A stretch of DNA of 64,000 nucleotides, from the NCBI RefSeq assembly GCF_001028625.1, contig NZ_CP011805.1, forward strand, positions 2,155,001-2,219,000, read 5' to 3'. The stretch's first letter is position 1, and every line of letters begins with the position of its first letter. This document shows, one piece after another, positions 9,232-18,238 of this stretch. Under the pieces are notes generated by a model. It was not told the origin of the DNA, made no database searches, and was given only the letters and a program-made list of their open reading frames with translations. The stretch comes from Pelagerythrobacter marensis (lineage in GTDB: Bacteria > Pseudomonadota > Alphaproteobacteria > Sphingomonadales > Sphingomonadaceae). A program made the position numbers and the translations under genes.

Positions 9232-9570
9232 TCAGGTTCCGTCGCCGCGCAATCCGTCGGGCTTGGCCGGCTTGCCGTATTTATCGACATTGTCGTCGTG
9301 GTTGGTCTCGCCGCGATAGGCGTCCATGTCGATCCGGCCCGAACTTTCCATGTCGCGCATCCGGTCGACGACGTCCTGGGTCGAATCGTTCATCAGCCCG
9401 CTGGAATTGTCGCCCTTCTCGCTTTCGGTCGGGCTGACGCCGGCCGGCTCGCGCGCTTCGCCGGCAATCTCCTGCGCCTGCGCGCGGTGATCGTCCTGTT
9501 CGTCGTTGTGCATTTCGGGCGCGAGATCGCGCTGACGCTCTTCCTGGCTCTTTACTGGCTTGTCGGTCAT
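9232..9570 (-). CDS. Hypothetical hydrophilic protein, probably disordered
   Basis: This is a 112-residue, charged, low-hydrophobicity protein beginning MTDKPVKSQEERQRDLAPEM, with many Asp, Glu, Gln and Asn and no membrane helix. The start at 9570 is set by AAGGAGA seven bases upstream; an upstream in-frame ATG lacks one. The composition resembles small stress-associated or hydrophilin-like proteins, but I recognise no family. It is convergent with the DUF202 gene (15-base gap) and stands upstream of nothing on its strand. Confidence 0.6.
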   Translation of the reverse strand: MTDKPVKSQEERQRDLAPEMHNDEQDDHRAQAQEIAGEAREPAGVSPTESEKGDNSSGLMNDSTQDVVDRMRDMESSGRIDMDAYRGETNHDDNVDKYGKPAKPDGLRGDGT

Positions 9571-9623
9571 GCAAATTCTCCTTTGCATGACCAACGGATA
9601 GAACGCGCGGCCTGTTCCGCGTT

Positions 9624-10493
9624 TCAGCGCGTCGGCACAGGCTCATCACCCGAATAATCGTAGAAACCGCGGCCGGTCTTGCGCCCGTACCAGCCGGCCT
9701 CGACATATTTCACCAGCAGCGGCGCGGGGCGGTAGCGGGGGTCGCCGGTGGTGCCGTGGAGCACCTTGATAATCTCCAGGCAGGTATCCAGCCCCACGAA
9801 ATCGGCAAGCTGGAGCGGCCCCATCGGATGATTGAGGCCGAGGCGGCAGCCCTTGTCGATATCCGCGACATTCGCGGTGCCCTGCCCCAGCACGCAGACC
9901 GCTTCATTGATCATCGGCATCAGGATACGATTGACGACGAAGCCGGGCTCGTCCTGGCTCAGCACGACTTCCTTGCCCAGGCTTTCGGCGAAGGCGCGCA
10001 TCCGTGCGGTGGTATCGTCGGACGTGGCGAGCCCGGGGATCACTTCGATCAGGCCCATCACCGGCACGGGATTGAAGAAATGCAGCCCGATGAAGCGCGC
10101 CGGATCGGGCGCCCAGTTGGCCATGCGCGTAATGGGGATGGAACTGGTGTTGCTGGCGAGAATGGCCCCGCTGCCCAGGACCTTGCCCGCCGCTTCGAAG
10201 ATCGAGCGCTTGATATCTTCGCGTTCGGTCGCCGCTTCAATAATCAGGTCGGCATCGCCCATCGCATCGTATCCGGCGACCGGGGCGATCCGTGCCAGCG
10301 CGGCATCCGCCTCCCCCTGCGCAATCTTATCCTTGCTGACCAGCTTGCCCAGTGTCCGCTCGATACCGGCCTTGGCCTTCTCCGCAAGGGACAGTTCGAC
10401 ATCGGCCAGCAGGACCTCGATCCCGTTCTGGGCCACGGTCTGCGCGATGCCCGAGCCCATCTGGCCGGCCCCGACGATTGCCACTTTTTGCAT
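9624..10493 (-). CDS. 3-hydroxyacyl-CoA (3-hydroxybutyryl-CoA) dehydrogenase
   Basis: This is a 289-residue stand-alone dehydrogenase. The N-terminal Rossmann motif is VAIVGAGQMGSGIAQ. The central words ASNTSSIPITRMA and GLHFFNPVPVM mark the catalytic Ser/His region, and the C-terminal domain contains LGLNHPMGPLQLADFVGLD. It oxidises (S)-3-hydroxybutyryl-CoA or related 3-hydroxyacyl-CoAs with NAD(P), in short-chain fatty acid or polyhydroxyalkanoate metabolism. The ATG at 10493 has GAAGGA nine bases upstream; a GTG six bases further out has it too close. Substrate range cannot be read from sequence. Confidence 0.93.
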   Translation of the reverse strand: MQKVAIVGAGQMGSGIAQTVAQNGIEVLLADVELSLAEKAKAGIERTLGKLVSKDKIAQGEADAALARIAPVAGYDAMGDADLIIEAATEREDIKRSIFEAAGKVLGSGAILASNTSSIPITRMANWAPDPARFIGLHFFNPVPVMGLIEVIPGLATSDDTTARMRAFAESLGKEVVLSQDEPGFVVNRILMPMINEAVCVLGQGTANVADIDKGCRLGLNHPMGPLQLADFVGLDTCLEIIKVLHGTTGDPRYRPAPLLVKYVEAGWYGRKTGRGFYDYSGDEPVPTR

Positions 10494-10588
10494 TTGCACA
10501 CGTCCTTCGCAGTTGCAGCAGGGGCGCCTCGTAACGTCTGCTGCCGGGCCTGGCTAGAGCGGCCCGGCCTGCTGTGGATCGGTGCGGA

Positions 10589-11158
10589 TCAGCGGTTGGC
10601 GCCCGGCACCCATTTCACGTCGCTCGCGCCGTAATCGTTCAGTACGCGGGCAAGAACGAAAAGATGGTCCGACAGGCGATTGATATAGGCGAGCGCCGCC
10701 GGGTTGACCGGCTCGCTTTCGGCCAGTGCGGTCATCGCCCGTTCCGCTTCGCGCGTGGCCGCCCGGGCCACATGCACCCGCGCTGCTGCCTCGCTGCCGC
10801 CCGGCAGGACGAAGCTCCTGAGCGGTTCCAGCGTTTCGTTGTGCCGGTCGATTTCGTGTTCCAGCCAGTCGACTTGTGCCGGCACGACGCGCAGCACCAT
10901 TTCCGACGGTTCGAAATCTTCACCCGGCGTGGCGAGATCCGCGCCGAGATCGAACAGGTCGTTCTGGATCCGGTGGATCGCCGCGGCATGGGGCCCATCG
11001 CGGAGCGCCGCCGCGGCCAGGCCAAGCGCGCTGTTGGCCGCATCGACCCGCCCGATCGCGGCAATGCGCAGCGAATGCTTGGCAGTTCGCGAACCGTCGA
11101 CCAGCCCGGTCGTGCCGTCGTCACCGGTGCGGGTATAGATCTTGTTGAGCTTGACCAT
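10589..11158 (-). CDS. Cob(I)alamin adenosyltransferase, PduO type
   Basis: This 189-residue protein opens with KLNKIYTRTGDDGTTGL, the ATP-binding P-loop signature of PduO-type ATP:corrinoid adenosyltransferases. It also has the conserved FVLPGGSEAAARVHVARAAT region and the C-terminal INRLSDHLFVLAR. It transfers adenosyl from ATP to cob(I)alamin to give coenzyme B12. The next gene downstream on the same strand is the beta-hydroxyacyl-CoA dehydrogenase (95-base gap). No B12 synthesis genes are nearby, so it probably serves salvage. Confidence 0.92.
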   Translation of the reverse strand: MVKLNKIYTRTGDDGTTGLVDGSRTAKHSLRIAAIGRVDAANSALGLAAAALRDGPHAAAIHRIQNDLFDLGADLATPGEDFEPSEMVLRVVPAQVDWLEHEIDRHNETLEPLRSFVLPGGSEAAARVHVARAATREAERAMTALAESEPVNPAALAYINRLSDHLFVLARVLNDYGASDVKWVPGANR

Positions 11159-11173
11159 GCGCGCGCCGGCGCG

Positions 11174-11404
11174 TCAGTTGGCGATCGCGAGCAGGACCGC
11201 CACGACCACGACGGCCAGCGCCTGATACTTGATCCGCGCGAACATCATCTTGTTCTGCAGCAGCTGCATCTCGCTGGCGGTGCCGGTGTCTTCACGTTCC
11301 AGATCCATCTTGGTGCTTTTCAGGAACGCGATGATCCCACGCACGAGCGAGAACACCACCAGGGCGATGAGGATCAGGAGGACGATGACGAGGAATGTAG
11401 TCAT
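11174..11404 (-). CDS. Small twin-transmembrane protein (HIG1-like)
   Basis: This is a 76-residue protein with two membrane helices (about residues 3-27 and 61-75) joined by a charged linker containing STKMDLERE and NKMMFARIKYQA. The arrangement, with short helices and a conserved NKMM-RIK-QA loop before the second one, is that of the twin-transmembrane/HIG1-like proteins found beside the cobalamin adenosyltransferase gene in many alphaproteobacteria. It lies 15 bases upstream of that gene on the same strand. The ATG at 11404 is chosen because the second helix and the loop follow in the correct frame; the upstream extension to 11632 is antisense to gluQ and not protein-like. Confidence 0.75.
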   Translation of the reverse strand: MTTFLVIVLLILIALVVFSLVRGIIAFLKSTKMDLEREDTGTASEMQLLQNKMMFARIKYQALAVVVVAVLLAIAN

Positions 11405-11420
11405 GGCCGCGCTGTAACCC

Positions 11421-12284
11421 CTAGCCGAGCGAAATGCCAGCGGGGAAGCGCCGCCCGCGCAGCGCGGCCGCCAGTTCCGCACCGCATTCGCCCGCCCGGC
11501 GCCGATCTGCCAGCGAGGGGGAATTGCGCCGCTTGGCCAGTTTCGTGCCCGTCGCATCGTCGAGCAGGAGCGGATGATGATGCCACTTCGGCACCGGCAG
11601 ATCGAGCAGCGCTTGAAGCAGGCGGTGAACATGCGTCGCCGCGAACAGATCGTGGCCGCGCGTCACCAGCGTCACCCCATCGGCGGCATCGTCGAGCGTT
11701 GCGGCAAGATGATAGCTGGCCGGTTCGTTCTTGCGCACCAGCACGACATCGCCCAGTCGCGCCGGATCGGCCGCCTGTGGCCCGGCCAGGGCATCATCCC
11801 ATTCGAGCGGCCCGGTGCGGGCGAGCGCGGCAGCAACGTCCAGCCGCCAGGCAACCGGCACCCCGCCCTCCGCCGTTGCATCGGCGCCGCCCCGGTTCCT
11901 GCACGTGCCGGGATAGACCGGCCCTTCCGGCCCGGCCTGCTTCGCGCGCGCCGCGATTTCCGCGCGGGTGCAGGTGCAGGGATAGAGCAGCCCTTCGCCG
12001 CGCAGGCGCTGCGCAGCGGCGGCATAGCTTGCAAGCCGGGCGGACTGGGGCGCGACCTCCCGCCATTCGAGGCCGAGCCAGGCCAGGTCGGCCCGAAATT
12101 CCCCCGCCAGTTCGGGCCGGCTGCGCGCACCGTCGATATCCTCGATCCTCAACAGGAACCGCCCACCGCCTGCGCGGGCGATGTCGTGCGCGGCAATGGC
12201 CGAAAAGGCATGGCCCAGATGCAGCGAACCGTTCGGGCTGGGGGCAAATCGGGTGACGGGCAGGGGGTGTCTTTCGTGACTCAA
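11421..12284 (-). CDS. gluQ: Glutamyl-Q tRNA(Asp) synthetase
   Basis: This is a truncated glutamyl-tRNA synthetase paralogue: class I HIGH-type motif in TRFAPSPNGSLHLGHAFSAI, catalytic domain only, KLAKR in place of KMSKS near the C-terminus, and no anticodon-binding domain. These features define GluQ, which attaches glutamate to queuosine in tRNA(Asp). The start is uncertain. A TTG at 12284 gives 287 residues, the family length; an in-frame ATG at 12401 would add 39 unconserved residues and reach the divergent HNH gene. A possible -10 (TACACT, 12322-12327) on this strand lies downstream of that ATG and favours the shorter form. The queuosine gene queC is 34 kb away. Confidence 0.88.
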   Translation of the reverse strand: MSHERHPLPVTRFAPSPNGSLHLGHAFSAIAAHDIARAGGGRFLLRIEDIDGARSRPELAGEFRADLAWLGLEWREVAPQSARLASYAAAAQRLRGEGLLYPCTCTRAEIAARAKQAGPEGPVYPGTCRNRGGADATAEGGVPVAWRLDVAAALARTGPLEWDDALAGPQAADPARLGDVVLVRKNEPASYHLAATLDDAADGVTLVTRGHDLFAATHVHRLLQALLDLPVPKWHHHPLLLDDATGTKLAKRRNSPSLADRRRAGECGAELAAALRGRRFPAGISLG

Positions 12285-12400
12285 AAGTCGCGACTCGCGC
12301 AAAAAGCTTGTGGATTCGCATAGTGTAACAGGCTTGACGCTTTTTGCCGCAAGTGCTCCCTTTAAGGCATCAGGGAGGACACGCGAACGTGTCATGACCA

Positions 12401-13006
12401 ATGTTCAGGGCTGAACTGATCGAGCGCGCGGCGCGGTTCAGAAGCGCCGATGAAGACCCGACACGCAACCTGTCGGCATGTCCGTCGCTCGTCCTCAATG
12501 CCGACTATACGCCGCTGTCCTATTATCCGTTGAGCCTGTGGCCGTGGCAGACCGCGATCAAGGCGATCTTCCTCGACCGGGTGGACGTTGTCGCGACGTA
12601 CGAGCGTGAAGTGCATTCCCCCTCGCTCGACATGAAGATCCCCAGCGTGATCGCGCTGCGGCAATACGTGAAGCAATCCGAATTTCCGGCCTTCACCCGC
12701 TTCAACGTGTTCCTGCGCGACCGCTTCACCTGCCAGTATTGCGGTTGCCCCGATCACCTGACCTTCGACCACGTGGTACCCCGCCGGCAGGGGGGCAAGA
12801 CGACGTGGGAGAACATCATCACCGCCTGCGCGCCGTGCAACATGAAGAAAGGCGGCCGCACGCCCCGGCAGGCGCACATGCCCGCAGTCAACCCGATCCG
12901 CCCGACGACCTGGCATCTGCAGGAACGCGGCAAGGCCTTCCCGCCCAACTACCTCCACGAAACCTGGCGCGACTGGCTCTATTGGGACATCGAGCTGGAG
13001 GAATGA
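12401..13006 (+). CDS. HNH endonuclease family protein
   Basis: This 201-residue protein contains the pattern LVLNADYTPLSYYPLSLWPW near the N-terminus and a Zn-bound HNH module: CQYCG, then DHLTFDHVVPRRQGG, then CAPCNMKKGGRTP (about residues 112-155). It belongs to a family that is nearly universal in alphaproteobacteria, encoded by a chromosomal housekeeping-like gene of unknown substrate. Two CxxC knuckles and the central His pair are intact. It is divergent from gluQ. The start is uncertain, as GGGAGG lies about 25 bases upstream, further than usual. Confidence 0.88.
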   Translation: MFRAELIERAARFRSADEDPTRNLSACPSLVLNADYTPLSYYPLSLWPWQTAIKAIFLDRVDVVATYEREVHSPSLDMKIPSVIALRQYVKQSEFPAFTRFNVFLRDRFTCQYCGCPDHLTFDHVVPRRQGGKTTWENIITACAPCNMKKGGRTPRQAHMPAVNPIRPTTWHLQERGKAFPPNYLHETWRDWLYWDIELEE

Positions 13007-13056
13007 GCGACCGGCTGCAGCCGGTGCGATGGCTATCTTGGCGGAGAGGGATCACG

Positions 13057-13635
13057 ATGTTTGGGAAGCTATTCTGGTTACCGGCGCTTCTGCTTGCAAC
13101 GCCGGTTGCGGCACAAGACGAGCGAGATGACACTGTATCGCAGGCTGTCGAACATCCGACCAATCCCGAAATGACCGCAATCTTCGCAGCGGATCAGGCT
13201 GCACGAAAAGTGTCGGATATCGACTGGGCGACTGTCACGGTCGAGGACGCAGCGCGGCGAAAGCGGGTAGGAGAATTGCTCGACGCAGGCGAATTGCACA
13301 GTGGCGACGATTTCTACCACGCTGCGTTCGTCTTCCAGCATGGCAGCGAGCCTTCGGATTATCTGAAAGCTCATGCACTGGCGCTGGTTGCGGTGGCCCG
13401 GGGAAAGACCACGGCCACGTGGATCGCCGCCGCGACGCTGGACCGCTATCTCATGGCCATCGGGCAACCCCAGATATACGGCACACAGTTTCAGCGGCAC
13501 AACGACGGCTGGTCGCAGGAACCCTACGAGTGGAATCTGTTAAGCGATGCCTTGCGCTCAGCCTCCCAGGTGCCGTCCATTGCCATGCAGGAGGAGCGGC
13601 TTGCCGAGCTAGAGGCGCGTAAAGAGGGCGAGTAG
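13057..13635 (+). CDS. Secreted hypothetical protein, DUF6624-like
   Basis: This is a 192-residue protein with a Sec signal peptide (MFGKLFWLPALLLATPVAAQ). The mature part contains RVGELLDAGELHSGDDFYHA, AFVFQHGSEPSDYLKAHALA and WIAAATLDRYL, which match the pattern of DUF6624-type proteins. Function is unknown; the pattern of helices resembles a short Sel1/TPR-like repeat. The start follows GGAGAGGG at eight bases' distance. It is convergent with kynU. Confidence 0.7.
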   Translation: MFGKLFWLPALLLATPVAAQDERDDTVSQAVEHPTNPEMTAIFAADQAARKVSDIDWATVTVEDAARRKRVGELLDAGELHSGDDFYHAAFVFQHGSEPSDYLKAHALALVAVARGKTTATWIAAATLDRYLMAIGQPQIYGTQFQRHNDGWSQEPYEWNLLSDALRSASQVPSIAMQEERLAELEARKEGE

Positions 13636-13673
13636 TCCCTCGCCACAAACCGGGGTCGATTTCTGCCCGTCGC

Positions 13674-14891
13674 TCAGGTAACCGCCGCCCTCTCGCGAAA
13701 CTCGTCGCGCTGCCATTCGCCGGTTTCGAGCACTTCGGCCAGGTGCCGGACGGCCTCCGCCACGTCTTCGAAGGAGACGTAGGCCGGGGCAAAGCCGAAG
13801 CGTAGGATGTCGGGATCGCGGAAATCGCCGATCACGCCGCGGGCGATGAGGGCCTGGCAGATCGCGTATGCTTCCGGGTGGCGGAAGGAGAGCTGGCTGC
13901 CGCGCTGCATGGGATCGGGCGGGCTGACGAGTTCGAGAGCGACGCCTGCCTGGTCGAGGCAGGTACGGAAGAATTCGGACAGCGCGCGCGATTTTGCGGC
14001 GAGGCGTTCGATGCCGATCTCCGCAACCAGGTCCACCCCCACCTCCAGCGCCGAAAGGCCCAGGATCGGCGGCGTGCCACACAGCAGCCGGCCGACGCCG
14101 GGCGCGGGCTGGTAGTCGTCGGAGAAGGCGAACGGTGCGGCATGGCCCATCCAGCCGGTCAGCGGCTGTTCCAGCGCGGCATGATGGCGCTGCGCGACAT
14201 AAGCGAAGGCCGGCGCGCCGGGGCCGCCGTTCAGATACTTGTAGCCACAGCCGACCGCGAAATCGGCCCCGCACCCGTCAAGTTCGACCGGGATCGCGCC
14301 GGCACTATGCGACAGGTCCCACAGGACCAGCGCCCCGGCCTCGTGCGCGGCGCGGGTCAGCGCGGCCATGTCGAACACCTCGCCGGTCTTGTAATGCACG
14401 TGGGTCAGCAGCAGCAGCGCGACGTCGCCGTCCAGCGCATCGGCAATCCGGTCGCGCGGGGCGAGGCGGCGTTCGGCGAGGCCCTGCGCCTCCAGCCCGG
14501 CGATCATGTAGAGGTCGGTCGGGAAATTGCCCGGTTCGGACAGGACGACCTTGCGCCCCGGCCGCATGGCGAGCGCGGCGGCGATCAGCTTGAACAGATT
14601 GATGCTGGTGCTGTCGCAGGCGATCACCGTGTCCGGCGCGGCCCCGACCAGCGGGGCGATCCTGCCGCCCACGCGCCGGGGCAGGCCGATCCAGTCGGCG
14701 CTATTCCAGCTGCGGATCAACCCTTCGCCCCATTCGCCGCGCACGACGCCGGCCATGCGGCCCGCCGTCGCTTTCGGCAGGACGCCGAGCGAATTGCCGT
14801 CGAGGTAGATCACCCCTTCGGGCAGGGCGAAGTGCGCGCGATATTCGCGCAGGGGATCGGCGGCATCGCGGGCGCGCGCCTGTGCCAGCAT
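13674..14891 (-). CDS. kynU: Kynureninase
   Basis: This is a 405-residue PLP enzyme of the aspartate aminotransferase fold. The PLP lysine is in FAVGCGYKYLNGGPGAPAF (about residue 218), the Asp of the ring-nitrogen contact in LVLWDLSHSAGAIPVEL, and the start has YLDGNSLGVLP. It cleaves kynurenine to anthranilate and alanine. Its ATG overlaps the kynA stop (TGATG), so kynA-kynU is a coupled operon for tryptophan degradation. The middle enzyme, kynurenine formamidase, is not present in the window. Confidence 0.96.
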   Translation of the reverse strand: MLAQARARDAADPLREYRAHFALPEGVIYLDGNSLGVLPKATAGRMAGVVRGEWGEGLIRSWNSADWIGLPRRVGGRIAPLVGAAPDTVIACDSTSINLFKLIAAALAMRPGRKVVLSEPGNFPTDLYMIAGLEAQGLAERRLAPRDRIADALDGDVALLLLTHVHYKTGEVFDMAALTRAAHEAGALVLWDLSHSAGAIPVELDGCGADFAVGCGYKYLNGGPGAPAFAYVAQRHHAALEQPLTGWMGHAAPFAFSDDYQPAPGVGRLLCGTPPILGLSALEVGVDLVAEIGIERLAAKSRALSEFFRTCLDQAGVALELVSPPDPMQRGSQLSFRHPEAYAICQALIARGVIGDFRDPDILRFGFAPAYVSFEDVAEAVRHLAEVLETGEWQRDEFRERAAVT

Positions 14892-15682
14892 CAGATTGCC
14901 GTCCTGACGCTGAGCAGTTCGGGGAAGAACGCCTGTTTCAGCACCCCTTCCAGATAGGGCACGCCGGGCGTGCCGCCGGTGCCCTTCTTGAAGCCGATGA
15001 TCCGTTCCACCGTCTTCAGGTGGCCGAAACGCCAGCGCTGGAAATGGTATTCCAGATCGACCAGCTTCTCGGCCAGCTCGTAGAGATCCCAGTGCTGCGC
15101 GGGGTCGCGGTAGATTTCGGCCCAGGCCGCCTCGACCTCAGCCGAATGTTCCCACGGCAGGCGGTGGTCGCGCCCCAGCACGGCATCGGGAATCGCAAGG
15201 CCGCGCCGCGCCAGAAGGCGCATCGTTTCGGCATAGATGCTGGGCCGGTCCAGTTCGGCCCTCAGCGCGGCGGCCACATCGGGCGTCGCCTCGTGCATCG
15301 TCACCATGTCGGGATTGCGCCCGCCGAGCAGGAATTCCATCATCCGGTACTGCGCCGACTGGAACCCGCTCGAATTGCCCAGGTGCGGGCGCACGGTCGA
15401 ATAGTCGTGCGGCGTCATCGTGGAAAGCACGTCCCACGACTGGATCAGCTGCCCTTGCGCGCGGGCGACGCGGGCGAGCATCTTGAACGCGGGGCGCAGG
15501 CGATCTTCGCCGATGCAATCGCGCGCGGCCTCCAGCTCGTGCAGGCACAGCTTGAGCCACAGCTCGCTGGCCTGATGGACGATGATGAACAGCATCTCGT
15601 CATGCGCGCCCGATACCGGGTGCTGCGCCGCCAGAATGCGGTCGAGATCGAGATAGGATGAATAGGTTACGTCACGCGCCAT
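14891..15682 (-). CDS. kynA: Tryptophan 2,3-dioxygenase
   Basis: This is a 263-residue haem dioxygenase of typical bacterial length. It has the N-terminal TYSSYLDLDRILAAQHPVSG, the word MLFIIVHQASELWLKL, which forms the substrate site with its His, and FQRWRFGHLKTVERIIGFKK near the C-terminus, where the His is the axial haem ligand; it ends with KKGTGGTPGVPYL. It opens the indole ring of L-tryptophan to N-formylkynurenine. It is first of the pair kynA-kynU. Fifty bases separate it from the DUF4112 gene upstream on the same strand. Confidence 0.97.
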   Translation of the reverse strand: MARDVTYSSYLDLDRILAAQHPVSGAHDEMLFIIVHQASELWLKLCLHELEAARDCIGEDRLRPAFKMLARVARAQGQLIQSWDVLSTMTPHDYSTVRPHLGNSSGFQSAQYRMMEFLLGGRNPDMVTMHEATPDVAAALRAELDRPSIYAETMRLLARRGLAIPDAVLGRDHRLPWEHSAEVEAAWAEIYRDPAQHWDLYELAEKLVDLEYHFQRWRFGHLKTVERIIGFKKGTGGTPGVPYLEGVLKQAFFPELLSVRTAI

Positions 15683-15732
15683 GGCGATGGCCTAGCGCCA
15701 AGCGGTGACGAATGAAACTACCCCGCCGGATC

Positions 15733-16152
15733 CTAGCCTTCGATCGTGCGGGTTTCCGGGTGATGCTTGTCGAGGTGCTTGCGCACGATCTTCAGGTTGC
15801 GCGTGTTGGAACGGAACACGAGATCGAACGCATCGCCCGCCACCGGAACTGCGCCCAGCGCCGTATCGAAAACGATATTGCCCGCCATGCGCCACAGCTT
15901 CCATTTGGGAAGTCCCAGATTGCGCGCTTCCCACACGATATAGGCCCCCATCGCGGCGGTGATCACGTCGCCCACCACGGGCACCAGGCCAACAATCGAA
16001 TCGAGCCCGACCGCGTAGTTGATGCCCGGAATGCGGAAACTGCGTTCGAGCATGTATTCCATCGTTTCGATCCGGCGCCGGATCGACTGGGGATCGGTGC
16101 CGGTCGGCAGTTCGATAGCCATCGGGCGGGGTTGCTGCCGGGACTGGTTCAT
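15733..16152 (-). CDS. DUF4112 membrane protein
   Basis: This 139-residue protein has the DUF4112 pattern: IPGINYAVGLDSIVGLVPVV, GDVITAAMGAYIVWEARNLG and GNIVFDTALGAVPVAGDAFD, followed by a basic FRSNTRNLKIVRKHL tail. Two to three weak membrane helices are visible. The function is unknown. The ATG at 16152 is supported by GAGGAG eight bases upstream; the longer upstream frame is antisense to the next gene and not real. It lies 20 bases downstream of the solute-binding protein gene on the same strand. Confidence 0.85.
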   Translation of the reverse strand: MNQSRQQPRPMAIELPTGTDPQSIRRRIETMEYMLERSFRIPGINYAVGLDSIVGLVPVVGDVITAAMGAYIVWEARNLGLPKWKLWRMAGNIVFDTALGAVPVAGDAFDLVFRSNTRNLKIVRKHLDKHHPETRTIEG

Positions 16153-16172
16153 CGCGTTCTCCTCACGCCCCA

Positions 16173-17648
16173 CTAGATGGGACGCATGGCGAGCGGCAGC
16201 AAGGGATGGATGTTCCAGCGGTTTTCCTGGAACCCCTCCACCCCGCCGCGCACCAGCGACCAGCGGATCGGCGCGCCTATGGGTATGTAGACGTTGCTGG
16301 CGGCCAGTTCCGCCTCCGCCTCGGCATAGAGCGCGGCGCGCACGATGGTGTTCTGGGCCGAAAGCGCTTCTTCCACCCGCGCATCCGCTTCCGGCACGCA
16401 AAGACCGCCGTCCAGCGAACAGGCGAACTGGTTGAGGAACCAGCGCGGTGCGCCATAGCGTGCGACGCGGTCCACCAGCACCAGATCGGCCTGCGCCGGA
16501 TCGTCCTCGCGGTCGAGCGTGACGCCGATTGCGGCAAAATCGTTAGCCAGCCGCGCGAACAGCATGTCGGAACCGGGGCCGGGCGGCAGGGCCAGCGTCA
16601 CGCGCGCAACACGGCCATCCTCGCCGCTCACCCAGCCGGCAATGCGCCGGGCCGCCAGACCGCGCCGCGCCTCCAGCGAAAGATCGCTCCAGCGTTCGTC
16701 GATAGTTCCGATGTCGTCGGGCAATCCCGGCGCAACGATGCGGGTGGTCGGGACCCATCCGCCGATGTTGAACGGCTGCAACAGTTGCGGGCGGTCGATC
16801 GCCATTGCCAGCGCCTCGCGCCGGGCGGCATCGGCCAGCAACCCTTCGCCCGACCGGACCCGCAGACCGAACAGCCCCAGCGCCGCGTCGAGCCGCACGG
16901 TCCCGCGCGAAAGTGCGCCGACATCGGCCAGCGGCAGGTTGGCGAGCGTGCCGTTGAGCACGAGATCGGCGGCGCCGGCATCGAACGCGGCGACGGCTTC
17001 GTCGGCCGGGAGCACGCGCAGGAATATCTGGCGAATCCGCTCGTTCCATTCGGCCACTTCGGGCAGGCCGCGGGTTTCAGGCGGGCTCGGTTGCAGTAGC
17101 CAGCCGTTTTCTACGTCGGTGGCAATCATTGGCCCCATGCCTGCCCCTGCACGGCGCAGCCCCAGTTCGGGCTGGGCGAGGATTTGCAGGAGATCGGGCA
17201 GCGGGCTGGTCAGGCGAATTTCGATCACCCGCCCGGTCATCGCCCGCACTTCGCTGACTTTCGCAAGGTCGAGCCCGAGCGAGGTGCCGCGCAACCGGCG
17301 AAGCACTGCGCGCAGCTCGTCGCGAACATGCTCCGCCTCGATCTGCTCGCCATCGTCCCACGCCGAATTGCGCAGGCGGAAAATGTAGCTGAGGCCATCG
17401 TCGGTGACGACCCACCGTTCGGCGACGGCGGGAACCACCCCGCCCGCGGCGTCCAGCGCGACCAGCCCTTCAGCCGTGGCGGCGCGCAAGTGCTGGCCCG
17501 CCGGGGAGAGCCGCAGGCCGCTCTGCTCCAGTTCCCCCGCCTCGCCGATGAATACCACATCGACCCGGTCGCCGCCCCCGCCGCTGCAACCGGCGAGCAC
17601 GAGCGCAAGAGCGGCACAAAGCAGGGCGAGTGGATGGGAGAGGCGCAT
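16173..17648 (-). CDS. Extracellular solute-binding lipoprotein, family 5 (peptide type)
   Basis: This 491-residue protein starts with a lipoprotein signal (MRLSHPLALLCAALALVLAG followed by Cys). It has the SBP family 5 layout: LVALDAAGGVVPAVAERWVV, then LSYIFRLRNSAWDDGEQIEA, then a large C-terminal lobe. Such proteins capture oligopeptides or similar ligands for ABC importers, but no permease or ATPase gene is adjacent, so it may serve a distant transporter or have another role. Ligand cannot be inferred. Confidence 0.85.
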   Translation of the reverse strand: MRLSHPLALLCAALALVLAGCSGGGGDRVDVVFIGEAGELEQSGLRLSPAGQHLRAATAEGLVALDAAGGVVPAVAERWVVTDDGLSYIFRLRNSAWDDGEQIEAEHVRDELRAVLRRLRGTSLGLDLAKVSEVRAMTGRVIEIRLTSPLPDLLQILAQPELGLRRAGAGMGPMIATDVENGWLLQPSPPETRGLPEVAEWNERIRQIFLRVLPADEAVAAFDAGAADLVLNGTLANLPLADVGALSRGTVRLDAALGLFGLRVRSGEGLLADAARREALAMAIDRPQLLQPFNIGGWVPTTRIVAPGLPDDIGTIDERWSDLSLEARRGLAARRIAGWVSGEDGRVARVTLALPPGPGSDMLFARLANDFAAIGVTLDREDDPAQADLVLVDRVARYGAPRWFLNQFACSLDGGLCVPEADARVEEALSAQNTIVRAALYAEAEAELAASNVYIPIGAPIRWSLVRGGVEGFQENRWNIHPLLPLAMRPI

Positions 17649-17725
17649 CGCCAGCGTGCCTAGCAGGCAATCGGCGTCAGGTCAGCGTTCAAGAGAGGGC
17701 CGCCTGCAATTGGCAGGCACCAACC

Positions 17726-18103
17726 CTAAAGCTTGCGCAAGCGGGAGAAATCGATCGTTCCGGGTTCGGAGGTGCCCAGCGCGGGGCGCCGGAATGGCGG
17801 GGCCGGACTGTCCCCCTGCGCGACGGGCGCGCGCACGGCGCGAGCGTCGATTTCCTGGGTAAAGGCAATGCCGAAGCGTTTGTCCTGCACCCATGCCACG
17901 GCCCCTTCGACCCAGCCGACATTGCGCAGATCGACGGCAAGCCGCGTGCCGCGTTCGACGCGCACGTCACCCTCGGCCATCATACCGCCGGCGGAAAGGT
18001 TGCGCACCTTGACGCGATGCTCCGCCGAATCGCCGGCAATGCGCACGGTGGCCAGCAGGAACAGGCTATCCCTGGCAATGTGTCGCGTATCGACGCCGGA
18101 CAT
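17726..18103 (-). CDS. PilZ domain protein
   Basis: This 125-residue protein consists of one PilZ domain: an Arg-rich entry at RHIARDSLFLLATV, the DxSxxG-type motif as VRNLSAGGMMAEG, and the strand word GIAFTQEID. PilZ domains bind cyclic di-GMP; the first Arg motif here is less canonical than RxxxR, so binding is likely but not certain. The C-terminal 40 residues are proline-rich and probably disordered. The gene stands alone between dksA and the solute-binding protein on the same strand. Confidence 0.85.
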   Translation of the reverse strand: MSGVDTRHIARDSLFLLATVRIAGDSAEHRVKVRNLSAGGMMAEGDVRVERGTRLAVDLRNVGWVEGAVAWVQDKRFGIAFTQEIDARAVRAPVAQGDSPAPPFRRPALGTSEPGTIDFSRLRKL

Positions 18104-18238
18104 GGGTTTGCTTCCGTCCTTTCCTCGGCCAACGGTTCAGCTTGCGAGGCCATCGCAAGTGCCCGCTCCCCATAGCCTGCGATAGGCTAATGAAGCTTTA
18201 AGCCTGTTCCGCGTGCTGCCCCGGGCGGGCCGCCGACG

